From: Pseudomonas fluorescens
GTDB lineage: Bacteria > Pseudomonadota > Gammaproteobacteria > Pseudomonadales > Pseudomonadaceae
Assembly: GCF_902497995.1 (NCBI RefSeq)
Contig: NZ_CABVII010000003.1
Coordinates: 124,001 to 188,000, forward strand
Reading direction: 5' to 3'
Length of the DNA stretch: 64,000 nucleotides
Shown here: piece by piece, positions 1 to 8,388 of the stretch
Layout: each line of letters begins with the position of its first letter
Numbering within the stretch: position 1 is the stretch's first letter
Notes under the pieces: generated by a model
The model's database searches: none
Told to the model about the DNA's origin: nothing
Seen by the model: only the letters and a program-made list of their open reading frames with translations
Program-made: the position numbers and the translations under genes

Positions 1-626
1 AGACTGACGCGATCGATCGCCGCTTCCGCACCGCCACACACCGCAATGTCCGCCTCACCGCAACGAATCAGCCGCGCCGCATCGCCAATCGCCTGAACCC
101 CGGCCGCGCACGCCGTCACCGGAGCACCCAATGGCCCCTTGAAACCGTGCTGAATCGACACATGACCGGCAGCCAGGTTGACCAGAAACGAAGGAATGGT
201 GAACGGCGACAATCGCCGCGGACCACGGCTGTCGGTGGTCCGCACCGCATCGGCAATCGCCCCGAAACCGCCCACGCCGGAACCGATAATGGTCGCCGTA
301 CGCTCCTGGGCATTGGCGTCCAGCGCCTGCCAACCCGCTTGCTCGAGCGCCTGACGAGCCGCCTCCATGGCAAACAATATGAAGCGGTCCATCTTCTTCT
401 GTTCTTTAGGCGACGTTGCCCGATCCGGGTCAAATCCCGCCTCGGCGTCCTCAGCCAGGGTCGGCACCGCGCCACCCACCTTGGTCGACAGATCGGCAAC
501 CACCCCGTCGGGCAACTGGCGCACTCCTGAACGCCCCGCCAACAAACGCTGCCAGACGGCCTCGACACCGCTACCCAACGGAGACACCAGGCCCATGCCT
601 GTCACAACCACTCGACGACCACTCAT
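1..626 (-). CDS. Beta-ketoacyl-ACP synthase II-like protein (3' end beyond window)
   Basis: Partial gene: the start is inside the window and the C-terminal half runs off the left edge. The visible 208 residues begin MSGRRVVVTGMGLVSPLGSG, the N-terminal signature of FabF-type condensing enzymes, which elongate acyl-ACP with malonyl-ACP. The nucleophile cysteine lies in TACAAGVQAIGDA near residue 170. The two catalytic histidines would lie in the missing part. ATG at 626 is preceded by GAGG about 11 bases away. The gene is 32 bases downstream of the short-chain dehydrogenase on the same strand, so the two are probably co-transcribed. It could be housekeeping FabF or an accessory paralogue; pairing with a dehydrogenase rather than acpP favours an accessory role (inference). 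Confidence 0.85.
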   Translation of the reverse strand, partial: MSGRRVVVTGMGLVSPLGSGVEAVWQRLLAGRSGVRQLPDGVVADLSTKVGGAVPTLAEDAEAGFDPDRATSPKEQKKMDRFILFAMEAARQALEQAGWQALDANAQERTATIIGSGVGGFGAIADAVRTTDSRGPRRLSPFTIPSFLVNLAAGHVSIQHGFKGPLGAPVTACAAGVQAIGDAARLIRCGEADIAVCGGAEAAIDRVS

Positions 627-658
627 ACTGCGATTACCTCAAGCCAATGGATGGCACC

Positions 659-1453
659 TCATTTGTAACGCGAGGCGGCCTTGCTTTTGGAAAGATTCGG
701 CGCCATCACATGACGCGCCGCAACAAAGGCATCCCAGTCGGCGGCATCCGGCAACGAAGGGATGGTGACCAACTCACCCTGGTCCAGACCCGACAACGCC
801 GCATCAACCATCTCCCCCGCCTCCATCACCATATCCGCCGGGATCTGGGTCGCATCGATACCGGAGCGCTCCCAGATCTCGGTGCGTGTTACCCCAGGCA
901 ACACGGCTTGAACCTTGACCCCGGTGCCATCCAGCTCGGCGTTCAACGACTGGGTCAGACTTAACACATAAGCCTTGCTGGCGCTGTAAGTGGCGTTGAA
1001 GCGCTCGGGAAACAAAGCCACCACAGACGCAATGTTGATGATCGTCCCGCGGCCCGCCTTGGCAAAACTGGCCGCCGCTGCCGAAGCCAGTCGCGTGACC
1101 GCCGTGACGTTCAGCTGAATCATGCGCTCCAGTTGATCCATGTCGGCGTTGGCCAGCAAACCATCCGCTGCAACACCGGCGTTGTTCAACAGCAGGCTGA
1201 TACTTGAATCGCTGCGCAGACGCTGCTCGAGCTTCAGCACATCATCCTTTTGCGTCAGGTCTGACTTGAGCACCTCGACCCGAACGCCATGCTCGGCGCG
1301 CAACTTGCTCGCCGCCGCTTCCAGCCGCTCCTGATCGCGAGCGACCAACAACAAATCGAAACCACGCGCCGCCAGGCGCTCGGCGTAGATGGCGCCGATG
1401 CCGGAAGAGGCACCGGTAACGAGGGCCGTACCTTGGGTTTGGACAGAATTCAT
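659..1453 (-). CDS. Short-chain dehydrogenase/reductase (SDR)
   Basis: 264 residues, the usual length for a classical SDR. It has the NAD(P)-binding TGASSGIG near the N-terminus, NNAGV after strand 4, and the catalytic YSASK. The substrate cannot be read from the sequence. The chosen ATG (1453) has AGGAG nine bases upstream on the minus strand and directly precedes the Rossmann fold; longer in-frame starts add an unlikely leader. It is the first gene of a probable two-gene unit with the downstream ketoacyl synthase, which suggests a ketoacyl-reductase-like job (inference). The upstream 1525-1560 region is A+T-rich and may hold the promoter. Confidence 0.85.
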   Translation of the reverse strand: MNSVQTQGTALVTGASSGIGAIYAERLAARGFDLLLVARDQERLEAAASKLRAEHGVRVEVLKSDLTQKDDVLKLEQRLRSDSSISLLLNNAGVAADGLLANADMDQLERMIQLNVTAVTRLASAAAASFAKAGRGTIINIASVVALFPERFNATYSASKAYVLSLTQSLNAELDGTGVKVQAVLPGVTRTEIWERSGIDATQIPADMVMEAGEMVDAALSGLDQGELVTIPSLPDAADWDAFVAARHVMAPNLSKSKAASRYK

Positions 1454-1617
1454 GACAGTGCTCCTGTATAGAAGAGGCTCAAAGGAAAGCCAAGCGCTAG
1501 GGTTCAAAACGCTTCAGTGAGTGATCGGTTTATTATACACATAATATAACATGAATATGATAGCCGTAATTTTTCTCCGGCTGACGAAAGGCGCACCGTC
1601 CTCGCCGTTCCCCAGAT

Positions 1618-1646
1618 GCAAAAAAGGCCGGTCAATGACCGGCCTC
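1618..1646 (-). terminator. Rho-independent terminator after comEA-like gene
   Basis: The inverted repeat AGGCCGGT/ACCGGCCT (1625-1632 with 1638-1645) is followed on the minus strand by a run of T. It lies 19 bases beyond the stop of the ComEA-type gene. Confidence 0.8.
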
Positions 1647-1664
1647 TGGCGCTGTCTTAGTAGC

Positions 1665-2000
1665 TTAGTTCACTACAAGCTTCTCGCGATTCTTATCCAG
1701 AAGGGCTTTACCGATCCCCTTGACCTCGAGCAACTCGTCCACTGACGAAAACGCTCCATTACTCTCACGATACGCAACAATCGCCTTGGCCTTGGCCTCC
1801 CCGATACCGGACAGCTCACTCTGCAGGGTCAACGCATCCGCCTTGTTGAGATCGACTTTACCGGACTGTGCCTCGGGTGACATTTGTTGCACCTGGGGTG
1901 CATTGCCCGCTTCGGGCTTGACTGCTGGCGCAGCAACGGCAGCGAAAGAGACACTGGTGAGCAGGGCAAAAACCAGAGAATAGAAGTAGCCAGTACGCAT
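1665..2000 (-). CDS. ComEA-type helix-hairpin-helix DNA-binding protein, secreted
   Basis: 111 residues. An N-terminal hydrophobic signal ending near AAVAA is followed by a Pro/Ala/Glu-rich linker. A helix-hairpin-helix domain of about 60 residues comes next, with VDLNKADALTLQS, GIGEAKAKAIVAYR and KGIGKALL, the hallmarks of the ComEA family, which binds double-stranded DNA outside the inner membrane. ATG at 2000 has GGAG upstream and starts exactly at the signal peptide. Its place next to wbpM is the same as in P. aeruginosa. A role in DNA uptake is known for the family but not shown here. Confidence 0.88.
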   Translation of the reverse strand: MRTGYFYSLVFALLTSVSFAAVAAPAVKPEAGNAPQVQQMSPEAQSGKVDLNKADALTLQSELSGIGEAKAKAIVAYRESNGAFSSVDELLEVKGIGKALLDKNREKLVVN

Positions 2001-2113
2001 AAATGACGCTCCATGACATCGATTGGGAAAGCAGCTTTTTCCGAAGCTGCCTTCCAAACTTAGGCGATGGATGGAGACTGTCAAAAATGTGTCTGTTGCG
2101 GGATGTGAAACAA

Positions 2114-4108
2114 TCAGGGTTCGAGGCGACGTTGTTGGTAGATCCAGTCGACGATCTCGCCGTCTGGGGTGTAGCCGCTGACGGTTTCGCGCAGGAGCTG
2201 GCGGACGCGCGCGTAATCGTCATGATCCACGGCCATCAACAACTCCCTCAAACGCTCCTTGAGTACATCCCAGGGCAGGTGATCTTCGTGGGCACTCATG
2301 ATCATTGGATGCTGGGTGGCTGCCACGTTGTCACCGATCAACAACTCCTCGTACAGCTTCTCACCGGGACGCAGTCCGGTAAACTCGATCGAAATATCGC
2401 CTTGCAGGTTCTTTTCCGAACGAACGCTCAAGCCCGACAAGTGAATCATCTTCTCGGCCAGCTCGACGATCTTAACCGGCTCGCCCATGTCCAGAACGAA
2501 CACATCGCCGCCCTGCCCCATGGAACCCGCCTGAATCACCAGTTGCGCGGCTTCGGGGATGGTCATGAAATAGCGCGTGATCTTCGGGTGGGTGACCGTC
2601 AAGGGCCCACCGGATTTGATCTGACTGTGAAACAGCGGGATCACCGAGCCGGAAGATCCCAGCACGTTACCAAAACGCACCATGGTGAAACGGGTCTTGT
2701 TCACCCGAGACACATTGGCCTTGTCGCCGAACAGCACCGGGGCGATTTCGTGACTGAGGGCTTGCAGGGTCAACTCGGCCAAACGCTTGGTGCTGCCCAT
2801 GATGTTGGTCGGGCGCACAGCCTTGTCTGTGGAGATCAACACAAAGTTGGATACCCCCGACTGCAACGCCGCCTGGGCAGTGTTGAGCGTACCAATCACA
2901 TTGTTCAACACACCTTCGGCAATGTTGTGCTCTACCATCGGTACATGCTTGTAAGCGGCGGCGTGGTAAACGGTGTCCACGCCCCAGGTCTTCATGACGT
3001 CCAGCAATTTGTGCTGGTGACGAATGGAACCGAGAATTGGCAACAATCTGACCGGAACCGACTCTCGACAAACGCGCTGTTCGAGCTCCGAGAGAATGCT
3101 GTAGAGGTTGAACTCGCTGTGTTCGAACAACAAAAGCGTGGTCGGGCCAAGCGCAAAAATCTGCCGGCAAAGCTCGGCACCGATCGATCCGCCGGCGCCC
3201 GTGACCATGACTGTCTTGCCTTTGATACAACGTTCGAGCAAGTCCGGTTGTGCCGGCACCGAATCGCGACCCAGCAGGTCCGCGATATCTACCTCCTGGA
3301 TGTCCTCGACCTTTACCCGACCGCTGGCCAGATCGGTGAAATTGGGAACGCTTCTTATGTGAAGCGGGAAACGCTCCAGCATTGTGAGAATTTCCCTGCG
3401 ACGTGCGCGGGTAGATGACGGCAGAGCCAGGAGAATTTCCTGGGCGCCTGTTTCATCGATCATTTGTTGGATGTGTTTGGGTTTGTAGACCTGCAGCCCG
3501 GCAATCGAGCGATCGGCAATGCTTGGATCGTCATCGATAAACGCCACTGGACGCATCACCCGCCCCATGCGAAGCGCCGCAACGAGCTGATTACCAGCCA
3601 CGCCTGCACCATAGATCGCGACTTTGATGAGTCCTTCGTCGCGATTGGCGAAAGGTACGTGTTGGGCGCCATTGAACCAGTCACCCATGAAATACTGGCG
3701 CATGCAAAGGCGTAGTCCACCAATGATGACAAGGCTTAACCACCAGTAGTTGAAGACAATTGAGCGCGGGACGACGGTTTGGTGGTTGCTGTACCAGTAG
3801 ACAACCACCGCCAGAATCAGTGACGAAAGGCTGACAGCCTTAATGATTGCGATCAGGGCATCGTTGCCGAAATAGCGCATGACAGCGCGGTACATGCCGA
3901 AACGTATGAATAAGGGAATGGCTATGACAGGGGCAGAGGCGAATAGCCAAAAATGGACTTTCAAGGGGTTGTACATGTCATCGATGCCGAGGCGGACGAT
4001 GAATGCGAGCCAGAGAGCGCCCCACACTAGCACCACGTCGGTGGCGACCTGAATGAGGCGTTTTTTCCGACGCGGCAGGCCTACCAAAAAAGCTCTGAGT
4101 CTATCCAT
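2114..4108 (-). CDS. wbpM: WbpM-type UDP-sugar 4,6-dehydratase (membrane-bound)
   Basis: 664 residues, close to the 665 of P. aeruginosa WbpM. Four hydrophobic segments lie in the first 140 residues. A first Rossmann-like domain follows (GAGVAGNQL), then the catalytic SDR domain with GAGGSIGAELCRQI and TDKAV. The usual Tyr of the SDR YxxxK is Met here (NIMGSTK), as in WbpM/FlaA1-type dehydratases. The enzyme makes UDP-4-keto-6-deoxy-GlcNAc, precursor of QuiNAc/FucNAc, with WbpV and WbpL acting next. ATG 4108 matches the family start; an upstream in-frame GTG at 4123 has a better ribosome site (AGAGG) and is the alternative. It marks one boundary of the O-antigen locus. Confidence 0.95.
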   Translation of the reverse strand: MDRLRAFLVGLPRRKKRLIQVATDVVLVWGALWLAFIVRLGIDDMYNPLKVHFWLFASAPVIAIPLFIRFGMYRAVMRYFGNDALIAIIKAVSLSSLILAVVVYWYSNHQTVVPRSIVFNYWWLSLVIIGGLRLCMRQYFMGDWFNGAQHVPFANRDEGLIKVAIYGAGVAGNQLVAALRMGRVMRPVAFIDDDPSIADRSIAGLQVYKPKHIQQMIDETGAQEILLALPSSTRARRREILTMLERFPLHIRSVPNFTDLASGRVKVEDIQEVDIADLLGRDSVPAQPDLLERCIKGKTVMVTGAGGSIGAELCRQIFALGPTTLLLFEHSEFNLYSILSELEQRVCRESVPVRLLPILGSIRHQHKLLDVMKTWGVDTVYHAAAYKHVPMVEHNIAEGVLNNVIGTLNTAQAALQSGVSNFVLISTDKAVRPTNIMGSTKRLAELTLQALSHEIAPVLFGDKANVSRVNKTRFTMVRFGNVLGSSGSVIPLFHSQIKSGGPLTVTHPKITRYFMTIPEAAQLVIQAGSMGQGGDVFVLDMGEPVKIVELAEKMIHLSGLSVRSEKNLQGDISIEFTGLRPGEKLYEELLIGDNVAATQHPMIMSAHEDHLPWDVLKERLRELLMAVDHDDYARVRQLLRETVSGYTPDGEIVDWIYQQRRLEP

Positions 4109-4123
4109 GGCATCATCGAACAC

Positions 4124-4553
4124 CGCGTCTCATCCTCTCACGTGAATGCGCGCATTGTACCAATATGAACCTTTTTGGCACATGAATTTCCCCCAAGCGG
4201 CTAGCCGACATCAATTTACATCCGAAAAGCCTTCACGAATCCAGTGCAGCCAGATTTTTACCAACGGCTCGGTGCTCTCCTGCGAGCCACTACAACCACT
4301 GACGGCCCCAATAAAAGTGGTTGCAGCCGGCCGACACCCGACGCGGCACTGGTGTCGTTCTAGGACAGACATTTGTGACAAACCACTTTAAAATGCGATT
4401 TCGTAGACTCTACGGATGGGTAAACACCTTGATGTGCAGAGCTCTGATAACACAAAAACAGCCTTGAATTGACTGCACGCCACTCAAATCAAGGGGGTTA
4501 CACAATCGGTTCCCCTACTGAGGTATTCGACTCGGTAACGCTTGAGATTGAGA
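4124..4553. other. Divergent intergenic region between wbpM and the plus-strand glycan block
   Basis: About 430 bases without a convincing gene. It must hold the wbpM promoter (minus) and the promoter of the plus-strand operon. Base composition changes to A+T-rich toward the right. No JUMPstart/ops element (GGCGGTAGCGTG-like) was recognised. Confidence 0.6.
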
Positions 4554-5537
4554 ATGAACACGCTGCCAGATCACTCGTCAAATCCGCTTGGTAATCAAAG
4601 TGACGTTGAAGCGCTTTCCAGCGTAAAAGTCGCAATATTGCTTTGCACATACAATGGCGCCGAGTTCCTCGGCGAGCAATTGCAGTCGTTCATTCGGCAA
4701 ACACATAAAAATTGGGTTATCTATGCATCCGATGATGGGTCTAACGACAATACCCTGGACATCCTTAAAACCCTTCAAAAAAAGGTCGGGGAAGACCGCT
4801 TATTCATTCTGAATGGTCCACGCCAAGGCTTCGCGAAAAATTTTCTATCTCTCATAAAAAACAAATCCATTACGGCAGACTATTTCGCATTCAGCGATCA
4901 GGACGATATCTGGTTCGAAGATAAACTGGAGCGAAGTATCGCCCGACTCAATTTCGCCACCAACACACCCGCACTTTACTGCTCCAGGACCCGCCTGGTG
5001 TCAGCTGATAAACATATTCTGGGCTTTTCCCCGCTGTTTTCAGCTCCACCTCATTTCTGTAACGCCTTGGTTCAAAGTATTGCTGGGGCCAACACCATGT
5101 TGATCAACGCCCAGGCTCGAGCCCTGTTAACGCAAACGCCAGAAAATGCCGTAATCGTCGCTCACGACTGGCTGACTTACCTCCTCGTAACCGGTTGTGG
5201 CGGAGTGGTTATCTATGACCCAATTCCCACTCTCGATTACCGGCAACACAGTGGCAATCTGATCGGCGCTAATGCAGGACTCAGGGATCAACTGGTTCGC
5301 ATCAGTAAAATGTGCTCAGGCCGATTTAGTGAGTGGAGCAATCAGAACTTGCTTGTTCTCGATAGTTTCAAGCAAAAACTTGCTCCGGATAGCCGGTTGG
5401 CTCTCGACAGGTTCAAGACTGCACGCCAAAGCCCTTTTTTTCAAAGATTACGCTTGATGAAAAAAGCAGGAGTTTACCGTCAAACTGCTCGAGGCAACGT
5501 CAGCCTTTTTGTCGCCACATGCCTGAACAGTATCTGA
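4554..5537 (+). CDS. Family 2 glycosyltransferase, O-antigen
   Basis: 327 residues. The GT-A fold motifs are KVAILLCTYNGAEFLGEQL at the N-terminus, the ASDDGSND loop, and FSDQDDIW carrying the metal-binding DxD-like acids. YRQHSGNLIGANAGL follows in the C-terminal half. This pattern is common among rhamnosyl- and related transferases of O-antigen clusters; donor and acceptor cannot be named from sequence. ATG 4554 was chosen over an in-frame TTG at 4542. It shares several motifs with the minus-strand GT2 at 19970-20893. First gene of the A+T-rich plus-strand block, but separated from wzm by about 735 bases. Confidence 0.85.
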   Translation: MNTLPDHSSNPLGNQSDVEALSSVKVAILLCTYNGAEFLGEQLQSFIRQTHKNWVIYASDDGSNDNTLDILKTLQKKVGEDRLFILNGPRQGFAKNFLSLIKNKSITADYFAFSDQDDIWFEDKLERSIARLNFATNTPALYCSRTRLVSADKHILGFSPLFSAPPHFCNALVQSIAGANTMLINAQARALLTQTPENAVIVAHDWLTYLLVTGCGGVVIYDPIPTLDYRQHSGNLIGANAGLRDQLVRISKMCSGRFSEWSNQNLLVLDSFKQKLAPDSRLALDRFKTARQSPFFQRLRLMKKAGVYRQTARGNVSLFVATCLNSI

Positions 5538-6272
5538 ACAATCCTCTTGAGTGTCGGCACGGCAGATCGAGAGGCTCTGATCGACCTGGCACCTCAGACG
5601 CAGATGCCTCCAGGCCGCACATATGGTAAGGTGCCGCCCGCCAGCGGCGAGGGGTGATGTCCAAATAGTCACTACCCTTTGAGTGACAGTTGATGAGCTT
5701 AGGTGGTAGTCGATAATGATGTACGGCCGTGCCCGAACTGAAGGTATCCACAGCAAAATGACCAGCCAAACCTCCAATGCTTTCTGGAGCGTTTGGGCTC
5801 TTGGCAAAGGAGCCCATCCTGGCCATCGTCCGTCCTTTCCGCTTCTGAGCAATGTCGCTGAACGCTTCAGAGTCAGACTGACCGAAAGCAAGAGAAAACG
5901 GGAGTATGAGATGAAACGGGCTGATGTAACTCCCGCTGCACAATCAGGTGACAAAAAAATGAGCGTGAGTGCGCCCCTACCACTTTCATTTACGAGCACG
6001 GATAGAGCCAGCATCTTGGTGCGACACCGTTTGTCTCCTTGGCTATGCTGGCCTCTCATTGGAAAATGTGCTGGCTTTTCAGGTACGCCATTTCCCCAGG
6101 GAAGCGCATGGCCCTCATGCGCACATTCGGCGGGGCCCCTGTAACCATGCGAGTCTGCTCCCACATTTTGTATGAAAAAAATCACTCCCTAAAGGAGCCT
6201 TTTTCTTCCGGACTGACTCTGTATAAAAACCAGGCTGGAAACAATTCTTGAAACATCGGAGACATCTAATTA
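5538..6272. other. Gene-poor stretch, probably decayed sequence
   Basis: About 735 bases between a glycosyltransferase and wzm. Both strands have open frames over 140 codons, but none has a recognisable domain, a clear ribosome site or plausible codon use. G+C differs from the flanking A+T-rich genes, which suggests remnant or inserted DNA. The last 100 bases should contain the wzm/wzt promoter. A very short CTCC/GGAG hairpin followed by Ts lies near 6184-6205. Confidence 0.5.
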
Positions 6273-7091
6273 ATGCGATCATATAGTTCTAACCCTATGG
6301 AAATAGTCAAAAGTGCATGGAGACACTCCGGGTTGATTTTCGAGCTGATTAAGCGTGAAGTAGCGGGTAAGTACAAAGGGTCTTTTCTCGGTACTTTTTG
6401 GTCCTTCTTCAATCCGATACTGATGTTGACCGTCTACACCTTCGTATTTAGCGTAGTTTTCAAAGCGCGCTGGAACAATGTCGAAAGCTCAAAAGGCGAA
6501 TTTGCGCTAATTTTGTTCTCCGGACTAATCATATTCAATATGTTTGCCGAGTGCTTCACCCGGGCCCCGAGTACAATTTTATTCAACACCAACTATGTGA
6601 AGAAAATCGTCTTTCCTCTCGAGATACTTCCAATAATCTCAATGGGCGCAGCATTATTCCATCTTTTTATCAGTCTTATCGTGTGGCTATTATTCCACTT
6701 CACGATTATCGGTATACCACCGGTTACCAGCCTTTTATTACCGCTCATGCTACTTCCACTCATATTCATGACATTAGGATTCTCTTGGTTTTTGGCATCT
6801 ATGGGGGTATACCTCAGGGACGTTTCACAAATCATAGGCATCCTAACAACTGCATTAATGTTCCTCTCTCCAATTTTTTACCCTCTTTCGTCTTTACCAA
6901 AAGAATATCAAGGGTTATTTCTACTCAACCCATTAACTTCTGCTATAGAACAGTCAAGATCCATACTTATTTATGGAAATCTCCCTGACTGGAGAATGTT
7001 CGGAGTTTCAATGGTCATTTCGCTAATCATCCTATGGCTTGGTTTCGCTTGGTTCCAAAAAACGCGCAAGGGGTTCTCCGATGTGCTCTGA
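6273..7091 (+). CDS. wzm: O-antigen ABC transporter permease
   Basis: 272 residues with about six membrane helices. The cytoplasmic N-terminal segment (IVKSAWRHSGLIFELIKREVAGKYKGSFLGTFW, shown as key residues RE and YKGS-LG-FW) is typical of ABC-2 polysaccharide exporters (Wzm/KpsM family). Wzm forms the inner-membrane channel that moves completed undecaprenyl-linked O-chain to the periplasm. GGAG lies 11 bases before ATG. Its end overlaps the start of the ATPase gene by 11 bases, so the pair is translationally coupled. The gene is clearly A+T-rich compared with the chromosomal genes around the locus. Confidence 0.93.
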   Translation: MRSYSSNPMEIVKSAWRHSGLIFELIKREVAGKYKGSFLGTFWSFFNPILMLTVYTFVFSVVFKARWNNVESSKGEFALILFSGLIIFNMFAECFTRAPSTILFNTNYVKKIVFPLEILPIISMGAALFHLFISLIVWLLFHFTIIGIPPVTSLLLPLMLLPLIFMTLGFSWFLASMGVYLRDVSQIIGILTTALMFLSPIFYPLSSLPKEYQGLFLLNPLTSAIEQSRSILIYGNLPDWRMFGVSMVISLIILWLGFAWFQKTRKGFSDVL

Positions 7092-8388
7092 AACAGTTGT
7101 CAGCGTAAAAAATCTGAGCAAATGCTTTCAGATCTATGATTCCCCTCGAGATAGGCTAAAACAGTTTTTATTTCCCCGTTTCAGTTCGTCCGAGAAAAAA
7201 TATTTTAGAGAGTTTTGGGCTCTAAGAGATCTGTCTTTTGATATAAAGCGCGGTGAAACGATCGGGATCATCGGACGCAATGGAGCGGGTAAATCTACGC
7301 TGCTGCAAATTATTTGTGGAACTTTGTCTGCATCTTCAGGCGACGTCGTCGTGCGCGGACGAATTGCTGCTCTGTTAGAGTTGGGAGCGGGATTTAACCC
7401 AGATTTCACCGGCAGGGAAAACGTTTACCTAAATGGAAGCGTACTCGGATTATCGAAAACCGAGATCGACAATCGTTTCTCCGAAATCGAAAAATTCGCC
7501 GATATCGGAGATTTTATTGACCAGCCCGTCAAATCATATTCCAGTGGTATGTATGTAAGACTGGCCTTTGCAGTACAAGCCTGCGTGGACCCTGAAATAT
7601 TAATCGTCGACGAAGCACTTTCAGTTGGCGATATAGGTTTCCAGTACAAATGCTTTAAACGAATGGAACAACTTAAGAAACAGGGCGTAACCATTATCAT
7701 GGTAACGCACTCTACCGGAAGCATTCTGGAGTATGCAGATCGCTGCATCGTCGTCGATGGTGGAAAAATAGTCATCGATACTGAAGATGTACTAGCTGCA
7801 GTGCTGGCCTATGAAAAAGGCATGCTGAAGTCTCAGGTTGCTATCGAAATAGAGAGCAAAGCTCATTCGGAAGACAGTATTCACAGCAGTTCAGATTTGA
7901 AAAAGCTGCAGCAGTCCGAGCAAAATACAAACTTCAACGAAAAACGTTTCGGAACCGCCCGCGCGATCATTCGAAAACTCGATATCATAAAATCAGATGG
8001 TAGCTACTTCAACGAAAGCCCTGTCATTCGTTGTGGGGAAGAAATAACTTTCAGATTAGAAGTCACTTCATCAGAAGATATAGATGATGTGATATTGGGT
8101 ATCTCACTTTCCAAGGCTCAAGGTAGCGATGTATGGGGCGACAACAACCTAAATGCATCGCAACCACTTCATCTGAAAAATGGCACTCAAGTTTTTGAAT
8201 ACCAAGTCAAATTACCGATCAGCCCCGGGGAGTACCTCGTACATTGTGGATTGTCCTGTAACGTTCATGGCGAGCGCGAGGAGCTCGACCAAAGACGTCC
8301 CATGGAACAAATCAAATTTTGGTCGGCTCGTAATCAAGTAGGCGTAGTGTTTGCTCCGATTAAGGTTCTACAAGGGGTAGAGAAATGA
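7081..8388 (+). CDS. wzt: O-antigen ABC transporter ATPase with carbohydrate-binding C-terminal domain
   Basis: 435 residues. The ATPase domain covers about 1-250, with Walker A GRNGAGKST (65-73), signature YSSGMYVRLAFA (near 155), Walker B ILIVDEA (near 175) and the H-loop MVTHST. A second domain (about 290-435) has the beta-sandwich pattern of Wzt carbohydrate-binding modules. Such modules bind the modified non-reducing end of a finished O-chain, so a chain cap is expected in this system. ATG 7081 has AAGGGG upstream; an in-frame ATG at 7039 lies deep inside wzm and was not used. It ends in an ATGA overlap with the large glycosyltransferase gene. Confidence 0.93.
   Translation: MCSETVVSVKNLSKCFQIYDSPRDRLKQFLFPRFSSSEKKYFREFWALRDLSFDIKRGETIGIIGRNGAGKSTLLQIICGTLSASSGDVVVRGRIAALLELGAGFNPDFTGRENVYLNGSVLGLSKTEIDNRFSEIEKFADIGDFIDQPVKSYSSGMYVRLAFAVQACVDPEILIVDEALSVGDIGFQYKCFKRMEQLKKQGVTIIMVTHSTGSILEYADRCIVVDGGKIVIDTEDVLAAVLAYEKGMLKSQVAIEIESKAHSEDSIHSSSDLKKLQQSEQNTNFNEKRFGTARAIIRKLDIIKSDGSYFNESPVIRCGEEITFRLEVTSSEDIDDVILGISLSKAQGSDVWGDNNLNASQPLHLKNGTQVFEYQVKLPISPGEYLVHCGLSCNVHGEREELDQRRPMEQIKFWSARNQVGVVFAPIKVLQGVEK

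Noticed and set aside
2003..3418. 471-codon plus-strand frame opposite wbpM
   Set aside because: Antisense shadow of a clearly conserved gene; no domain, and codon pattern is the mirror of wbpM.
4124..4553. JUMPstart/ops antitermination element upstream of the glycan genes
   Set aside because: Searched by eye on both strands here and before rmlB; no convincing match.
5448..6185. 245-codon minus-strand frame in the gap before wzm
   Set aside because: No recognisable domain, overlaps the 3' end of a real glycosyltransferase gene, and several alternative frames are equally long.
6180..6205. Terminator before wzm
   Set aside because: Stem of only four base pairs; too weak to call.
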